Source: Psychrobacter sp. DAB_AL43B (lineage in GTDB: Bacteria > Pseudomonadota > Gammaproteobacteria > Pseudomonadales > Moraxellaceae). From it: a DNA stretch of 64,000 nucleotides. The DNA lies in assembly GCF_900168255.1 (NCBI RefSeq), contig NZ_LT799838.1:2170001-2234000 (forward strand). Direction: 5' to 3'. Shown in pieces: positions 45,169-54,994 of the stretch; the stretch's first letter is position 1, and every line of letters starts with the position of its first letter. Position numbers and translations under genes: made by a program. Under the pieces are notes generated by a model that was not told where the DNA came from, searched no databases, and was given only the letters and a program-made list of their open reading frames with translations.

Positions 45169-46536
45169 ATGACAATTTCGAATAATTCAGTGGCTAAGCA
45201 CACTCAGTTGAAGAAAGTATCACTTAAACGAGTTATTCAAATAGGTTTTACTTTGCCTTTAGCGATTACCAGTAGCCTATTATTAATAGGTTGTGATGAA
45301 GATAGCGACTCATCAACTACAGTACTGCCTACTCTACCACCGACTACTGATGAACCGACCCAATCCGTCGCATATAGCTATGGAGTTCGACCATTTTATC
45401 TGGTCAATGATATGGATGAGGGCCCGCTTAAAGACGAGTTGCTGGCGTGCAAAGCGCAAATACCTAGTAAGACAGACTTCTCTATTTCCCATCGCGGCGC
45501 ACCATTACAGTTTCCTGAGCATACTTATGACAGCTATGTGGCTTCGGCACAAATGGGCGCAGGTATATCAGAGTGTGATGTTGCTTTTACCAAAGATGGT
45601 GAGCTGGTATGTCGCCACGCACAAAACGACTTACATACCACCACCAACATTCTCGCGACCACACTGGCTGACCAATGTACCGTACCACCAATAGTGGATG
45701 GCAATGGAATACTGACCAATGCGGCGGACATTGAATGCCGAACCTCGGATATTAGCGCGAGTAAATTCAAAAGTCTTAAAGGAAAAATGGACGCTGCGAA
45801 CCCTCAAGCGACCAATATTAATGAGTATATGAATGCGACTGCGTCATGGCGAACTGACTTGTATTCACAAAACGGTGAACTACTCACTTTAAAAGAGCAC
45901 ATTGCGCTTGCCAGCAGCTTGGGCATGAAGCACACGCCTGAATTAAAATCTCCCGTCGTTACTATGCCTTTTAATGGTTATAGTTTAGATACTTATCGTC
46001 AACAGTTAATTAATACCTACAAGGCTGCTGGTGTGTCCCCCAGTGAGGTGTACCCGCAGTCCTTTAATATTGAAGATATTGAATACTGGCTTAACAACGA
46101 GCCACTCTTTGCTGTCAATGCCGTCTACTTAATTGATGATAGTAATGCAACTGCTGCAGGCAAGACTTTTGATAAAAATGACCCGACCACGTGGAAGCAT
46201 TCATTAGCCGAGATTAAAGCTCGCGGCGTCAATACTATCGCACCGGCATCGTGGCTATTGGTCACTACCGATGGTAATGGCAAGATGATACCTTCCACAT
46301 ACGCGACACAAGCCAAAGCCAATGGGCTTGATATTCTCACCTGGTCACTTGAGCGCTCAGGACCACTAGCAGGTGGCGGCGACTGGTATTATAGTGGTCT
46401 GGGCGATGCCATTAATAATGATGGCGATATGATGAACTACATCGATGTACTGGCACAAGACGTCGGTGTCAGAGGCATCTTCTCAGATTGGCCAGCGACC
46501 GTGAGTTATTATGCGAATTGCAAAGGCTTAAAGTAG
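45169..46536 (+). CDS. Glycerophosphodiester phosphodiesterase lipoprotein
   Basis: This 455-residue predicted lipoprotein has lipobox LIGC (Cys42) after a hydrophobic stretch. It has the GDPD TIM-barrel signature: SHRGAPLQFPEHTYDSYVASAQMGAGISECDV with the His, Glu and Asp metal ligands, then TKDGELVCRH. The final strands include LDILTWSLER and GIFSDWPAT. Such enzymes split glycerophosphodiesters to glycerol-3-phosphate and an alcohol in the periplasm. The start is ATG at 45169, preceded by TGGAGAC; the longer frame from 45052 lacks a good site and would bury the signal peptide. It is longer than GlpQ because of an N-terminal Thr/Pro spacer and a 60-residue insert after the metal site. Confidence 0.88.
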   Translation: MTISNNSVAKHTQLKKVSLKRVIQIGFTLPLAITSSLLLIGCDEDSDSSTTVLPTLPPTTDEPTQSVAYSYGVRPFYLVNDMDEGPLKDELLACKAQIPSKTDFSISHRGAPLQFPEHTYDSYVASAQMGAGISECDVAFTKDGELVCRHAQNDLHTTTNILATTLADQCTVPPIVDGNGILTNAADIECRTSDISASKFKSLKGKMDAANPQATNINEYMNATASWRTDLYSQNGELLTLKEHIALASSLGMKHTPELKSPVVTMPFNGYSLDTYRQQLINTYKAAGVSPSEVYPQSFNIEDIEYWLNNEPLFAVNAVYLIDDSNATAAGKTFDKNDPTTWKHSLAEIKARGVNTIAPASWLLVTTDGNGKMIPSTYATQAKANGLDILTWSLERSGPLAGGGDWYYSGLGDAINNDGDMMNYIDVLAQDVGVRGIFSDWPATVSYYANCKGLK

Positions 46537-46577
46537 TAGGCATTGCATCAAAAAACTTCGTTAGACACTACGCATTT

Positions 46578-46616
46578 AAAAGATCAACTTAGCATCGATT
46601 GAGTTGGTCTTTTTTA
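46578..46616 (+). terminator. Terminator after the glycerophosphodiesterase gene
   Basis: AAGATCAACT / AGTTGGTCTT with one G-T pair is followed by a T run, about 42 bases past the stop. Confidence 0.8.
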
Positions 46617-46629
46617 TTGATGCTTTTAA

Positions 46630-46804
46630 TTAGGGCGTGTCCTCAATCTGAATGAAAGCACCTAAATGGGCTAAAAATGGCTAAATCTTGCCAAGCTGCG
46701 TCAAATAGCTGGTCAATAGCCTGATATTACCTGCGCTATTTTCCTTGTTTGGCTACAATTTGTCTCATTTTTATCACCATCTTCAAAATGAGGACACGCC
46801 CTAA
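46630..46804. mobile_element. MITE-like element, about 169 bp, with 16-bp inverted ends
   Basis: TTAGGGCGTGTCCTCA at the left end is the exact reverse complement of TGAGGACACGCCCTAA at the right end. No reading frame lies inside. If the element proper is GGGCG...CGCCC (46633-46801), it is flanked by TA on both sides, which fits a TA target duplication as made by IS630- or some IS5-type transposases. It was probably moved by a transposase encoded elsewhere. Confidence 0.85.
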
Positions 46805-47051
46805 TAATTTAAAATATTTGAAGTTTTTTTTGATAGTATCGGTACTATTTAGCTATCGCACTTCAGCTTTCCATCAATTTTTCACAACGTTTGATGAGCA
46901 CTAGCAAAATCCAGCACTACTTTTATGCTACGATAATTTAATGGATTGATGCTTACTGTATGACACCTTATTAACATTTTTTAATCTTTGCAAATATAGC
47001 CATGACTAACGCTGCTTTAGCTTAATTTTTTTATAAAACGATATAACGCTT
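46805..47051. other. Upstream region of the CreBC-like genes
   Basis: About 250 bases with no gene. A short palindrome, ATAGTA TCGG TACTAT, lies at 46833-46848. No regulator site can be named. Confidence 0.4.
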
Positions 47052-47867
47052 ATGACTCATATTTTATTGGTAGAAGATGATCCCGCTATTGCTATGTCGC
47101 TTAAAGTCACCTGCAAGCGTGAAGGCTGGCAAATCACTTGGTTAGATAATGCCAGCAGCGTGCTGCCGATGCTACGTAGCGAAAAAGCACAAGATTTATC
47201 AGCGATTATCTTAGACGTAGGGTTGCCAGACGGTGATGGTTTGAGCCTATGCCAGCAGATACGTCATGCGCCTGATATAGGAACGCTCAAAGATGTGCCT
47301 GTGGTATTTTTGACTGCACGTAGTGATGAGGTCGATCGTATCTTAGGTTTAGAGATGGGCGGTGATGACTATTGTGCCAAGCCCTTTAGCCCTAGAGAGT
47401 TGGTCGCTCGCCTAAAGGCCATTTGGCGACGTGAGCAATTACTTTATGAGCAGTCTGCTAATAACCATACAGAAACGGCAAATAATAGCGCCGACCATGC
47501 TTCATCGAGCAACACGTTATCTAGTAACGGTCTTTCGAATAACATGTCGGGGCAAGCACTAACGTTTGAGTGCCAATCTGGTGTTTGGCATTATCAACCG
47601 CTCAACTACTCGCTGCTGTGGCAAGAGCAAAAGCTCGAACTTAGTAATACAGAACGCAAAATCTTATTAACCTTATTAAAAGCACCCAATCAAGTATTTA
47701 GTCGTGAACAGCTACTCAATGCTGTCAGTGATTATCCTGACCATCGCTTGGCACGGACGATTGACAGTCATGTCAAATCCATTCGTAAGCAGCTAGCAAG
47801 TGTTGATTCTAGCATTGAAGTCATTCATACCCATCGTGGTCTTGGCTATGCGTTGTGTCCAGCTTAG
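47052..47867 (+). CDS. creB: OmpR-family response regulator, CreB-like
   Basis: This 271-residue regulator has a receiver domain (about 1-125) with acidic pair EDD at 8-10, phospho-acceptor Asp55 in LDVGLPDGDG and Lys in CAKPFSPREL. A winged-helix output domain ends in GLGYAL. The order and the kinase that follows fit CreB, a carbon-source or cell-wall stress regulator in gammaproteobacteria. Between the domains there is an extra Asn/Ser-rich linker of about 40 residues, unlike the short linker of E. coli CreB. No creD follows. The symbol is tentative. Confidence 0.75.
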   Translation: MTHILLVEDDPAIAMSLKVTCKREGWQITWLDNASSVLPMLRSEKAQDLSAIILDVGLPDGDGLSLCQQIRHAPDIGTLKDVPVVFLTARSDEVDRILGLEMGGDDYCAKPFSPRELVARLKAIWRREQLLYEQSANNHTETANNSADHASSSNTLSSNGLSNNMSGQALTFECQSGVWHYQPLNYSLLWQEQKLELSNTERKILLTLLKAPNQVFSREQLLNAVSDYPDHRLARTIDSHVKSIRKQLASVDSSIEVIHTHRGLGYALCPA

Positions 47868-47910
47868 GCTTTGATACTCCCTCGATACTAAATAGTATAT
47901 TTATATTTAT

Positions 47911-49671
47911 ATGCTCAAAGCGACCTTGCCGAGTACTAATAGCAGTTTTAAACCTATGACTCATCAAACCAATAACAGTGCTAATCCCAGCCAAAGTAAT
48001 TGGTATGCAAAACTGCATCCCATTGGCACGGCACAACAAACTGCTGATCCAAAAAAGTTGCTAAATTTAAGTATCTTTTTTAGGATTTGGTTAGCAGTGG
48101 CTTTAGTACTGATTATTTGCGGCATTGTCGTGTTTACTCAGCTCTTTAGCTACGTCAAGCCGACGGTGCAGCAGGTCATTGAAGACACGCTTTTAGATAC
48201 CAGTAAACTACTAGCAGCTAGCCTACAGCAACCACTGCAATCAAAAGAGCTGTACGATGCGAATTATCAAAACCAACTTGATACCGCGTTTATTGACACA
48301 TTAGCCAATAATAATGTGACCCGTCCAGACATTAAATATGATGAAAAAACATATAGTAGCTTTCGAGTCTATGTCACAGACAAGCAAGGTATGGTTATTT
48401 ATGATTCATTCCGCGCGCCTAACAATGCTGAAGGACAGGATTATAGCCGCTGGAACGACGTCTATTTAACCTTAAAAGGTCAATACGGCGCCAGAAGCAC
48501 GACGCGAGATCATAATCAGCGCGATGGTACGGTCATGTATGTGGCGCAGCCAATTAAGGATGACACAGGTAATGTGATTGGAATCGTTAGCGTCGGTAAG
48601 CCAGTCGCTAGTGTGCTGCCTTACTTGGATAATACCCGTAGACGTATGCTGATTACCGCCTTGCTCATTAGTATTGTGGCCCTTATCCTAGCTGGACTCG
48701 TGGCATGGTGGCTTAAACAAAGCATCAGCCTTGTGACCCAATATACAAGGGCGCTGGCAGAAGACACTAAAAAACCGTATTTTTACTTAGGTCATGAGCT
48801 CAATAGCCTGACCGATACCATTGAGACAATGAAACATCGGTTAGAGGATAGAGGCTATGTCAACGACTATGTGCATACGTTGACCCATGAGCTAAAAAGC
48901 CCGTTGACGGCCATTCGTGCCAGTAGTGAGCTGTTAGAGGACGACGGCTTGGATGAAGACGATCGGCAGATGCTTATCCAAACCGTTGGTGAACAAAGCA
49001 TAAAAATGCAGCAATTAATCGATCGATTATTATTACTCGCTAAGATTGAACAACCGAGCTTTAAGCTGAATCGGCAGCTAACGCCGCTATTGCCATTATT
49101 ACAAACCCTTGTAAAAGACAATAGCGCTAAGTTGCAACAGCAGCATCTAACACCTATCAAAATCTATATTGATGATATAAATTTTACTGAAACAATAACC
49201 TTACCACCAAATATATTGGCAAATACCAGTGTTTTTGCTGACCAGTTTTGGTTGGTACAAGTGCTACAAAACGTGTTAGATAATGCCATTCATTTTGCCG
49301 AAAGCATGGTTATTATCTATATGCATAGCACCGCGCAAACCGTGACTATCGAAATCTTTAACGATGGTAAATTGTTGCCTGACTATGCCGTTAATAAAGC
49401 ATTCGACCGTTATTTTAGCTTATCGCATCAAAGCCAAAAGGACTCCATGCCAAACATTAAACAAGAACAAGCTAGTATGTCTAATAGCACACTCAAAAAA
49501 GGCACTGGACTTGGTTTAACCTTAGTGAAGCAAGTGATTGAACATCATGGAGGTCATGTTGCTATTAGCAATGTCAATACTAATGATACTGACAAAGACG
49601 AAAAGGATGCTGCTAAATACCCACATTCTGGTGTAATCGTCAGTATTACTTTACCTTTAGCTAAAGAATAA
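47911..49671 (+). CDS. creC: Sensor histidine kinase, CreC-like
   Basis: This 586-residue membrane kinase has a first helix at about 55-78 (IFFRIWLAVALVLIICGIVV), a periplasmic Cache-like domain (about 80-245: FRVYVTDKQGMVIYDSF and GIVSVGKP), and a second helix near 248-268. A HAMP-like linker follows, then the phospho-acceptor His in HTLTHELKSPLTAIRASSELL and an ATPase domain with NVLDNAIHFAE and GTGLGLTLVKQVIEHHGG. It begins 43 bases after the regulator. The first 50 residues are a polar extension, and the exact start (47911 or ATG 47956) is uncertain since neither has a strong ribosome-binding site. Confidence 0.78.
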   Translation: MLKATLPSTNSSFKPMTHQTNNSANPSQSNWYAKLHPIGTAQQTADPKKLLNLSIFFRIWLAVALVLIICGIVVFTQLFSYVKPTVQQVIEDTLLDTSKLLAASLQQPLQSKELYDANYQNQLDTAFIDTLANNNVTRPDIKYDEKTYSSFRVYVTDKQGMVIYDSFRAPNNAEGQDYSRWNDVYLTLKGQYGARSTTRDHNQRDGTVMYVAQPIKDDTGNVIGIVSVGKPVASVLPYLDNTRRRMLITALLISIVALILAGLVAWWLKQSISLVTQYTRALAEDTKKPYFYLGHELNSLTDTIETMKHRLEDRGYVNDYVHTLTHELKSPLTAIRASSELLEDDGLDEDDRQMLIQTVGEQSIKMQQLIDRLLLLAKIEQPSFKLNRQLTPLLPLLQTLVKDNSAKLQQQHLTPIKIYIDDINFTETITLPPNILANTSVFADQFWLVQVLQNVLDNAIHFAESMVIIYMHSTAQTVTIEIFNDGKLLPDYAVNKAFDRYFSLSHQSQKDSMPNIKQEQASMSNSTLKKGTGLGLTLVKQVIEHHGGHVAISNVNTNDTDKDEKDAAKYPHSGVIVSITLPLAKE

Positions 49672-49846
49672 AATATTTGGATAAAATATATATGCGCTCA
49701 CTTTAATAAAGCTCCTTTTAATCATTAACAGCCAGATTATTAGTGACAATTCATTAAATTTCCATCATTTCTACACATGTTTTCTATCTCTTTATTTTAC
49801 GATAGCGTTATTCAAATTCGTCAGCAAAATCAAGGATAGTAAAATC

Positions 49847-50047
49847 ATGCCCAATCTTCTTACTCAAAACCAAATTATAGAAAACTGCTTAGGATATAGC
49901 CGTCACGATTGTACGCAAAACTTATCGAATCAAGGCATCAACAGCCTTGAGTTTGGACATTGGCTCGCTATTCCCAGTCAGCAACTGCTATTGATATTTC
50001 GCCATCAGCAATGTGTGGCTGTTGATTACTATGAAATAGCTGCTTAA
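49847..50047 (+). CDS. Small hypothetical protein
   Basis: This 66-residue protein of unknown function is soluble in appearance. It contains GYSRHDCTQNL and IPSQQLLLIFRHQQCVAVDYYEIAA, with two Cys, and shows no family I know. A good ribosome-binding site, AAGGATAG, precedes the ATG. It lies 175 bases after the CreC-like gene, so it may have its own promoter. Confidence 0.55.
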   Translation: MPNLLTQNQIIENCLGYSRHDCTQNLSNQGINSLEFGHWLAIPSQQLLLIFRHQQCVAVDYYEIAA

Positions 50048-50123
50048 AAACTTATTCACGTTACTGATTAGACTTTATCGATTGCGTTATTAACTTTCTA
50101 ATTTTTTATGACAAATCAACCAT

Positions 50124-50176
50124 AAAAAAACCCTTTGTCATTTCTAATTACATATCATTAGAAACGATAAAGGGTT
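50124..50176 (-). terminator. Terminator of aroC
   Basis: A long stem from AAACCCTTT to AAAGGGTTT with an inner TTTCTAA / TTAGAAA part is followed on the minus strand by seven T, 22 bases past the aroC stop. Confidence 0.88.
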
Positions 50177-50197
50177 TATAGTTTTACGATAAACAAT

Positions 50198-51301
50198 CTA
50201 AGTAATCGATTCAACCGGCGCTACTACATCAGCATTTTGACCACGATGGCGCAGATAATGATCGAGTAATACAATCGCTAACATGGCTTCGGCAATGGGC
50301 GTCGCTCGTACACCAACGCAAGGGTCATGACGACCTTTGGTCAACATATCAACCGACTCGCCTTGCATATTGATACTCTTGCCAGCAGTGGTAATGCTAG
50401 ACGTTGGCTTAAGCGCGATACTGACACGAATATCTTGCCCTGACGAGATACCGCCCAATATACCGCCGGCATGATTGGCAGTGAAACCGTCTGGGGTCAG
50501 CTCATCACGGGAACTATGACCGAACTGCCCAGCCACAGCCATGCCGTCACCAACCTCAACGCCTTTGACGGCATTGATACTCATCATCGCATGGGCAATA
50601 TCAGCGTCTAAGCGATCAAATACCGGCTCACCAAGTCCGACAGGTACGCCACTTGCAACAATCTCAAGACGCGCTCCGCAACTCGTACCTTCACGGCGCA
50701 GATTGTCTATCAATGTCTCAAAGCGACCAATTGCCTCTTTATCCGCACAAAAGAATGGATTGCTATTCACAAATTCCCAATCAATTTGACTAGGATCTAG
50801 TACCTTGCTGTATTCATTACCAATCTGAGTGACATGACCATGGATTTGTACACCCAAGCGATCTTGCAGAAATTTCTTAGCAATAGCGCCAGCCGCTACC
50901 CGCATTGCGGTCTCACGTGCTGATGAGCGCCCACCACCACGATAGTCACGAAAGCCATACTTCATACTATAAGTATAATCGGCATGACCAGGGCGAAAAG
51001 TATCTTTGATTTCGCCGTAGTCTTTAGATTTTTGATTGGTGTTACGAATCAGTAGACCTATAGACGTACCTGTTGTTTTACCTTCAAATACGCCAGAGAT
51101 AATCTCGACTTCATCAGACTCGCGGCGCTGGGTCGAGTACTTAGAAGACCCTGGTTTACGGCGATCCAAATCTACCTGTAAATCATCTTCAGATAACGCT
51201 AAGCCCGGTGGCACGCCATCGACGATTGCCATAAGACCTGCACCGTGCGACTCACCACAAGTGGTGACAGTAAATATTTGTCCAATACTATTGCCTGCCA
51301 T
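50198..51301 (-). CDS. aroC: Chorismate synthase
   Basis: This 367-residue FMN-dependent enzyme makes the last step of the shikimate pathway, turning EPSP into chorismate. It starts [20 protein letters not shown] and has the signature blocks [29 protein letters not shown] and [11 protein letters not shown]. The length is as usual. It starts 57 bases after the prmB stop, in the usual prmB-aroC order, and the two may be cotranscribed. Confidence 0.96.
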   Translation of the reverse strand: MAGNSIGQIFTVTTCGESHGAGLMAIVDGVPPGLALSEDDLQVDLDRRKPGSSKYSTQRRESDEVEIISGVFEGKTTGTSIGLLIRNTNQKSKDYGEIKDTFRPGHADYTYSMKYGFRDYRGGGRSSARETAMRVAAGAIAKKFLQDRLGVQIHGHVTQIGNEYSKVLDPSQIDWEFVNSNPFFCADKEAIGRFETLIDNLRREGTSCGARLEIVASGVPVGLGEPVFDRLDADIAHAMMSINAVKGVEVGDGMAVAGQFGHSSRDELTPDGFTANHAGGILGGISSGQDIRVSIALKPTSSITTAGKSINMQGESVDMLTKGRHDPCVGVRATPIAEAMLAIVLLDHYLRHRGQNADVVAPVESIT

Positions 51302-51358
51302 ATTTATCCTTAAATAAATGAAGTCTACTTCTGATGATGTTATTAATCGTTATAAAAT

Positions 51359-52534
51359 CTATTGATTGCTATCTAAGAGCTGTACGTAAGCAGCGAACAG
51401 CTGACGATGTGTCATAAGCTCATCATAAGTCATTGCAAACACACCATGACCGCCATGAGCGAATTTTAACCAATCAAACTGGATTTCAGGATAAGCCTGA
51501 TTTAACGCCCACTCGCTATCACCCACTTCACAGACGAGCAAACCTTCAGGGCTTAGATAATCTGGCGCTTCAAAAAGAATGCGATGGACCAAGTCCAGCC
51601 CATCTTGACCTGCTGCTAAGGCATGCTCAGGCTCATACAAAAACTCAGGTGGCAAGTCTGCCATGATAGCGGCATCGACATACGGAGGATTAGTAACAAT
51701 CAGCTCATATTGATGTTCAGCAGGAATCTTAGCAAACAAGTCAGACTCAATCACATTTACTTGATGGCCGAGGTCATGATGATCGACGTTGACCATCGCC
51801 ACCTCAAGCGCCGCTTTATCAATATCGACCGCATCGACCAAAGCATCTACAAAACGTGTCGCAAGCGCAATGGCGATACACCCAGAGCCGGTACATAAAT
51901 CTAGAATACGCTCAGGCTGCGACAGCTGCTTGATCTCTAACCCATGATCATAGAAAGTAGCTGCTTGGTTATTCATACTGACCGCAAGCGGCTTTGCCAA
52001 CTCATTGACATCAAAGTATGGATGAAACTGTTGACGAATCAGCTCGGCGATGGGCGAGCGCGGAATTAAAACACGCTCATCGACATAAAAAGGTAAGTCG
52101 CAGAAATAAGACAGATTAATTAAATAACTTAAAGGCTTACGCTCAGCGATACGCTCTTCTAATAAGCTTAATACTAGCTGCTTCTCTGAGGTAGTCAGGC
52201 GACAATCGAGAATTTGATCATTGGCTGACCAATCTAAAGATAGCGAATGCAATACAATAGCAGACGCTTCAGCAAATTCATCGGTGGTTCCTTGAGCGAC
52301 AACCACATCATAATTGCGTAGCTGAGTCACTGAAAAACGAATAAAGTCACGGATAGTGACCAGCTGCTCACGTGCCTCTTCAAGCTCGGTACGCAAGCTG
52401 GCAAATTCATCGTGTTCACCGAGAAGCCCTGTCTCTAAGTCGTACTCTATATCACCATCCATACCTTGCGACTCACTATCACTAAAGTATTGATTTTGAA
52501 ACTCTTCTGCGCTCATTGTTTGGTCTTCTGACAT
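51359..52534 (-). CDS. prmB: Ribosomal protein L3 N5-glutamine methyltransferase
   Basis: This 391-residue S-adenosylmethionine-dependent methyltransferase modifies a Gln of ribosomal protein L3. The cofactor motif is LDLCTGSGCIAIALA, and the catalytic NPPY motif is in VTNPPYVDA. It lies next to aroC, the classical prmB position. It is about 80 residues longer than E. coli PrmB: an acidic N-terminal extension (about 1-50) and an insert before the cofactor motif (SMNNQAATFYDHGLEIKQL). The start ATG at 52534 is preceded by AAGGTG. Confidence 0.9.
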   Translation of the reverse strand: MSEDQTMSAEEFQNQYFSDSESQGMDGDIEYDLETGLLGEHDEFASLRTELEEAREQLVTIRDFIRFSVTQLRNYDVVVAQGTTDEFAEASAIVLHSLSLDWSANDQILDCRLTTSEKQLVLSLLEERIAERKPLSYLINLSYFCDLPFYVDERVLIPRSPIAELIRQQFHPYFDVNELAKPLAVSMNNQAATFYDHGLEIKQLSQPERILDLCTGSGCIAIALATRFVDALVDAVDIDKAALEVAMVNVDHHDLGHQVNVIESDLFAKIPAEHQYELIVTNPPYVDAAIMADLPPEFLYEPEHALAAGQDGLDLVHRILFEAPDYLSPEGLLVCEVGDSEWALNQAYPEIQFDWLKFAHGGHGVFAMTYDELMTHRQLFAAYVQLLDSNQ

Positions 52535-52899
52535 ATCGCACCTTGCTGATTACATGTTCACTGACTACATGCGGATGGGTTAAATGGTTTTCAATTAACA
52601 GCTGATTTATTAAATAAGCATCTTGTCCCATATTATAGACGCAAACAAGATGATGCGCCAATGACTGTCTTTTTTACTGCAAAAAAAATAGCGTTGCTAT
52701 AAAGCAGATTATAAGCAATATCAATAAAAACCGGCTACAACTCTACCCCAGCATGACTAAATTATTTCCCAACTGTAGTGAATACGTCAACCGTTGACGT
52801 TTAGCAAGTCTTAAACGAAAAAATATGTGTCAAAAGTTTGCGAAGCATCCAAATTATGCGCATAATAGCTTCATTAGCAGCCACCACAAGTATCCCAAT
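52535..52899. other. Divergent intergenic region between prmB and the L,D-transpeptidase gene
   Basis: This holds the promoters of prmB and the L,D-transpeptidase. An open frame runs from 52825 into the latter gene, but the part before 52900 shows no signal-peptide or ribosome-binding features. Confidence 0.5.
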
Positions 52900-54252
52900 A
52901 TGATGAAAATAAAGCCTCTTATTACCGCTATATCTATCGCTGTTGTTAGTGTGAGCGCTATTGCCGCCACCACTGATAATACACGCACCTTGCCCGTACG
53001 CTCGGCTGACTCACTTCCTGGTATCGCCAAGAAAGTTAGCCTGAATGTACAAGAAAACCGCAGTAGCTCAGCCGATGCTCGTGCGAACGTTAAGCCAGAT
53101 GCTACCAAAGCCAAGCCAGCTGACCGTATGACTCAGCTGATTGACGAAAAGCAGGAAGCCGAAGCAAATACAGCACCAGCAGCCGTTAGCGCTGATAATA
53201 TGACCGTAGAAGAGCTGTCTCTTAAAGATGTGCAATCTGATAGTACTGACGATATTAGTGAAGGCCAAGCCCTCGCTGCACCTAGTACATCAACGCCTGA
53301 CAGCTCAAACGATACTGCTATTAAGAGTATCGCAGATGTGGATGGTAAAAAACATACTACGCTGAACTTATCTAACTATGCCAAGCAAGTAAACGGTGCA
53401 AAATGGACACCGAATATGAAAGTTAACTCAGCGATGACCATCAAAATGCAGGCGTTATTGGATTGGAACCACGCCTCTCCTGGTGCTATTGATGGCGGCT
53501 GGGGTATGAACAGTAAAAAAGCGCTCATTAACTTCCAAACCATGAAAGGCTTGCCAGCAAACGGTAAAATGGATCAAAAAACATGGGATGCCTTAAATAA
53601 AAACATCCCAGCCAATAAGCCAGTTTTAGTGACTTATACCATTGTTGAAGACGATATCAATACTAACTTTGCCACCACGCCTGCAGGCTCAGAAGCCAAA
53701 TCAAAAATGAAAGGCTTGTATTATCAAGACATCAAAGAGATGTTTGGTGAACGCTTCCATATGGATGTGCGTTACTTAGATAAACTTAATAAAAATAAGC
53801 AGTATAAAGCAGGCGAAACCATCACCGTCTTAAATACGCGTGCCCCACTCAAGCAGCGTATCAACCGTGTGGTCGCTAACAAAGCCGATAAAACTTTATA
53901 TGCTTATAACGGTGATAAGCTGGTTGCCACCTATCCAACGACGATTGGTAGTGACGCCACTCCATCGCCACAAGGTACGTTTAAAATCATTAATAAAGTA
54001 AAAATGCCGTGGTACAAAGCTACGATTGGCAAAGGCACAGATAAGCAAGTACATATGCTGCCGCCCGGCCCAAATAGTCCAGTAGGGGTCGTATGGATGG
54101 GCTTATCTAAACCATCATATGGCATTCATGGTTCACCTAAGCCTGAAGGTATCAGTCGCCAAGCATCAGCAGGTTGTGTGCGCTTGACCAACTGGGACGT
54201 TTTAGAGGTTTATGCCAATATCGAGAATGGAGCAACCGTTGAGCTAAAATAG
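52900..54252 (+). CDS. L,D-transpeptidase with peptidoglycan-binding domain
   Basis: This 450-residue protein is exported by an N-terminal signal (MMKIKPLITAISIAVVSVSAIAA). After a long disordered Ala/Asp/Ser/Thr-rich region (about 25-160) come a PG_binding_1 domain (about 180-240: IDGGWGMNSKKALINFQTMKGL), a LysM-like segment (DVRYLDKLNKNKQYKAGETI), and a C-terminal YkuD catalytic domain. The active site is HGSP...SAGCVRL with Cys near residue 425. These enzymes form 3-3 crosslinks in peptidoglycan or attach lipoproteins to it. The start at 52900 or 52903 is chosen for the signal peptide; the ribosome-binding site is weak. A strong terminator follows. Confidence 0.88.
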   Translation: MMKIKPLITAISIAVVSVSAIAATTDNTRTLPVRSADSLPGIAKKVSLNVQENRSSSADARANVKPDATKAKPADRMTQLIDEKQEAEANTAPAAVSADNMTVEELSLKDVQSDSTDDISEGQALAAPSTSTPDSSNDTAIKSIADVDGKKHTTLNLSNYAKQVNGAKWTPNMKVNSAMTIKMQALLDWNHASPGAIDGGWGMNSKKALINFQTMKGLPANGKMDQKTWDALNKNIPANKPVLVTYTIVEDDINTNFATTPAGSEAKSKMKGLYYQDIKEMFGERFHMDVRYLDKLNKNKQYKAGETITVLNTRAPLKQRINRVVANKADKTLYAYNGDKLVATYPTTIGSDATPSPQGTFKIINKVKMPWYKATIGKGTDKQVHMLPPGPNSPVGVVWMGLSKPSYGIHGSPKPEGISRQASAGCVRLTNWDVLEVYANIENGATVELK

Positions 54253-54267
54253 GTTATGTTAATGCAT

Positions 54268-54306
54268 AAAAAAATACCTTGATTATCAAATCAAGGTATT
54301 TTTTTG
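54268..54306 (+). terminator. Terminator of the L,D-transpeptidase gene
   Basis: AAATACCTTGAT / ATCAAGGTATTTTTTT with a 5-base loop, 16 bases past the stop. Confidence 0.9.
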
Positions 54307-54355
54307 CCAATTTTAAATAAGCTTTTTGCTTAAACAACCCTTATCAACACCCAAT

Positions 54356-54384
54356 AAAAAAACAGCGCTTTTTTAGGCGCTGTT
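54356..54384 (-). terminator. Terminator of the small membrane protein gene
   Basis: AACAGCGC / GCGCTGTT hairpin, followed on the minus strand by seven T; about 80 bases past the stop at 54466. Confidence 0.8.
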
Positions 54385-54465
54385 TGTTATTACAGGTTTT
54401 CACGACATACAACGTTATCAAACTAAAAAATATTTATTATTATAACTACCGTCTTATCCCAAAAA

Positions 54466-54678
54466 TTATACTTTATACCCTTCCTCATTACCTGTAATGC
54501 TACCGACTTTTTTGGTGAAAAATAATCCGGCTGGTATGGAGATTAAGATGCCTGCTGCTACTGCCATTTGAATATGCGGAATTTGATTAAATCCGGTTAC
54601 CAATGCTGCAATCATGAACACACCGATGGTGACAGTTGCGGCTATTGAATAGATGACGGAGAATAGTGGCCAGTTCAT
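54466..54678 (-). CDS. Small hypothetical membrane protein
   Basis: This 70-residue protein has two predicted transmembrane helices (about 5-30 and 36-55) and a short charged tail (TKKVGSITGNEEGYKV). The site TGAGGAA precedes the ATG at the right distance, and a terminator follows, so it is likely a real monocistronic gene. The function is not recognised. Confidence 0.7.
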   Translation of the reverse strand: MNWPLFSVIYSIAATVTIGVFMIAALVTGFNQIPHIQMAVAAGILISIPAGLFFTKKVGSITGNEEGYKV

Positions 54679-54994
54679 GATATATTCCTCATTTTTTGTG
54701 TGGGTATAACTACTTTATACACTAAATCCACACAAATAGTAAGTCTTTTCTTGTGGGCGCTTAGCCCATTTATATCAAGTGATTCGGATTGATAGCCATA
54801 TTATAACTATTGATTTATATTGCATGCTTTTCTTCTAAAAAATACCGCTAACAGGTATTGTCTTCTTTTGTGTTTGTCTCTTTCTAACTCCCTCTGTTTG
54901 GTCGCAAAAAAACCATACGCGTTCATCCATATATCATTACAATAGTAATTTGCTTTCATTCTCCAACTTTGACTATCTGAGAACGCCCTCTTCT
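54679..54994. other. Intergenic region upstream of the DUF389 gene
   Basis: About 315 bases without a gene; promoters of the two flanking divergent genes are expected. Nothing else recognised. Confidence 0.4.
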
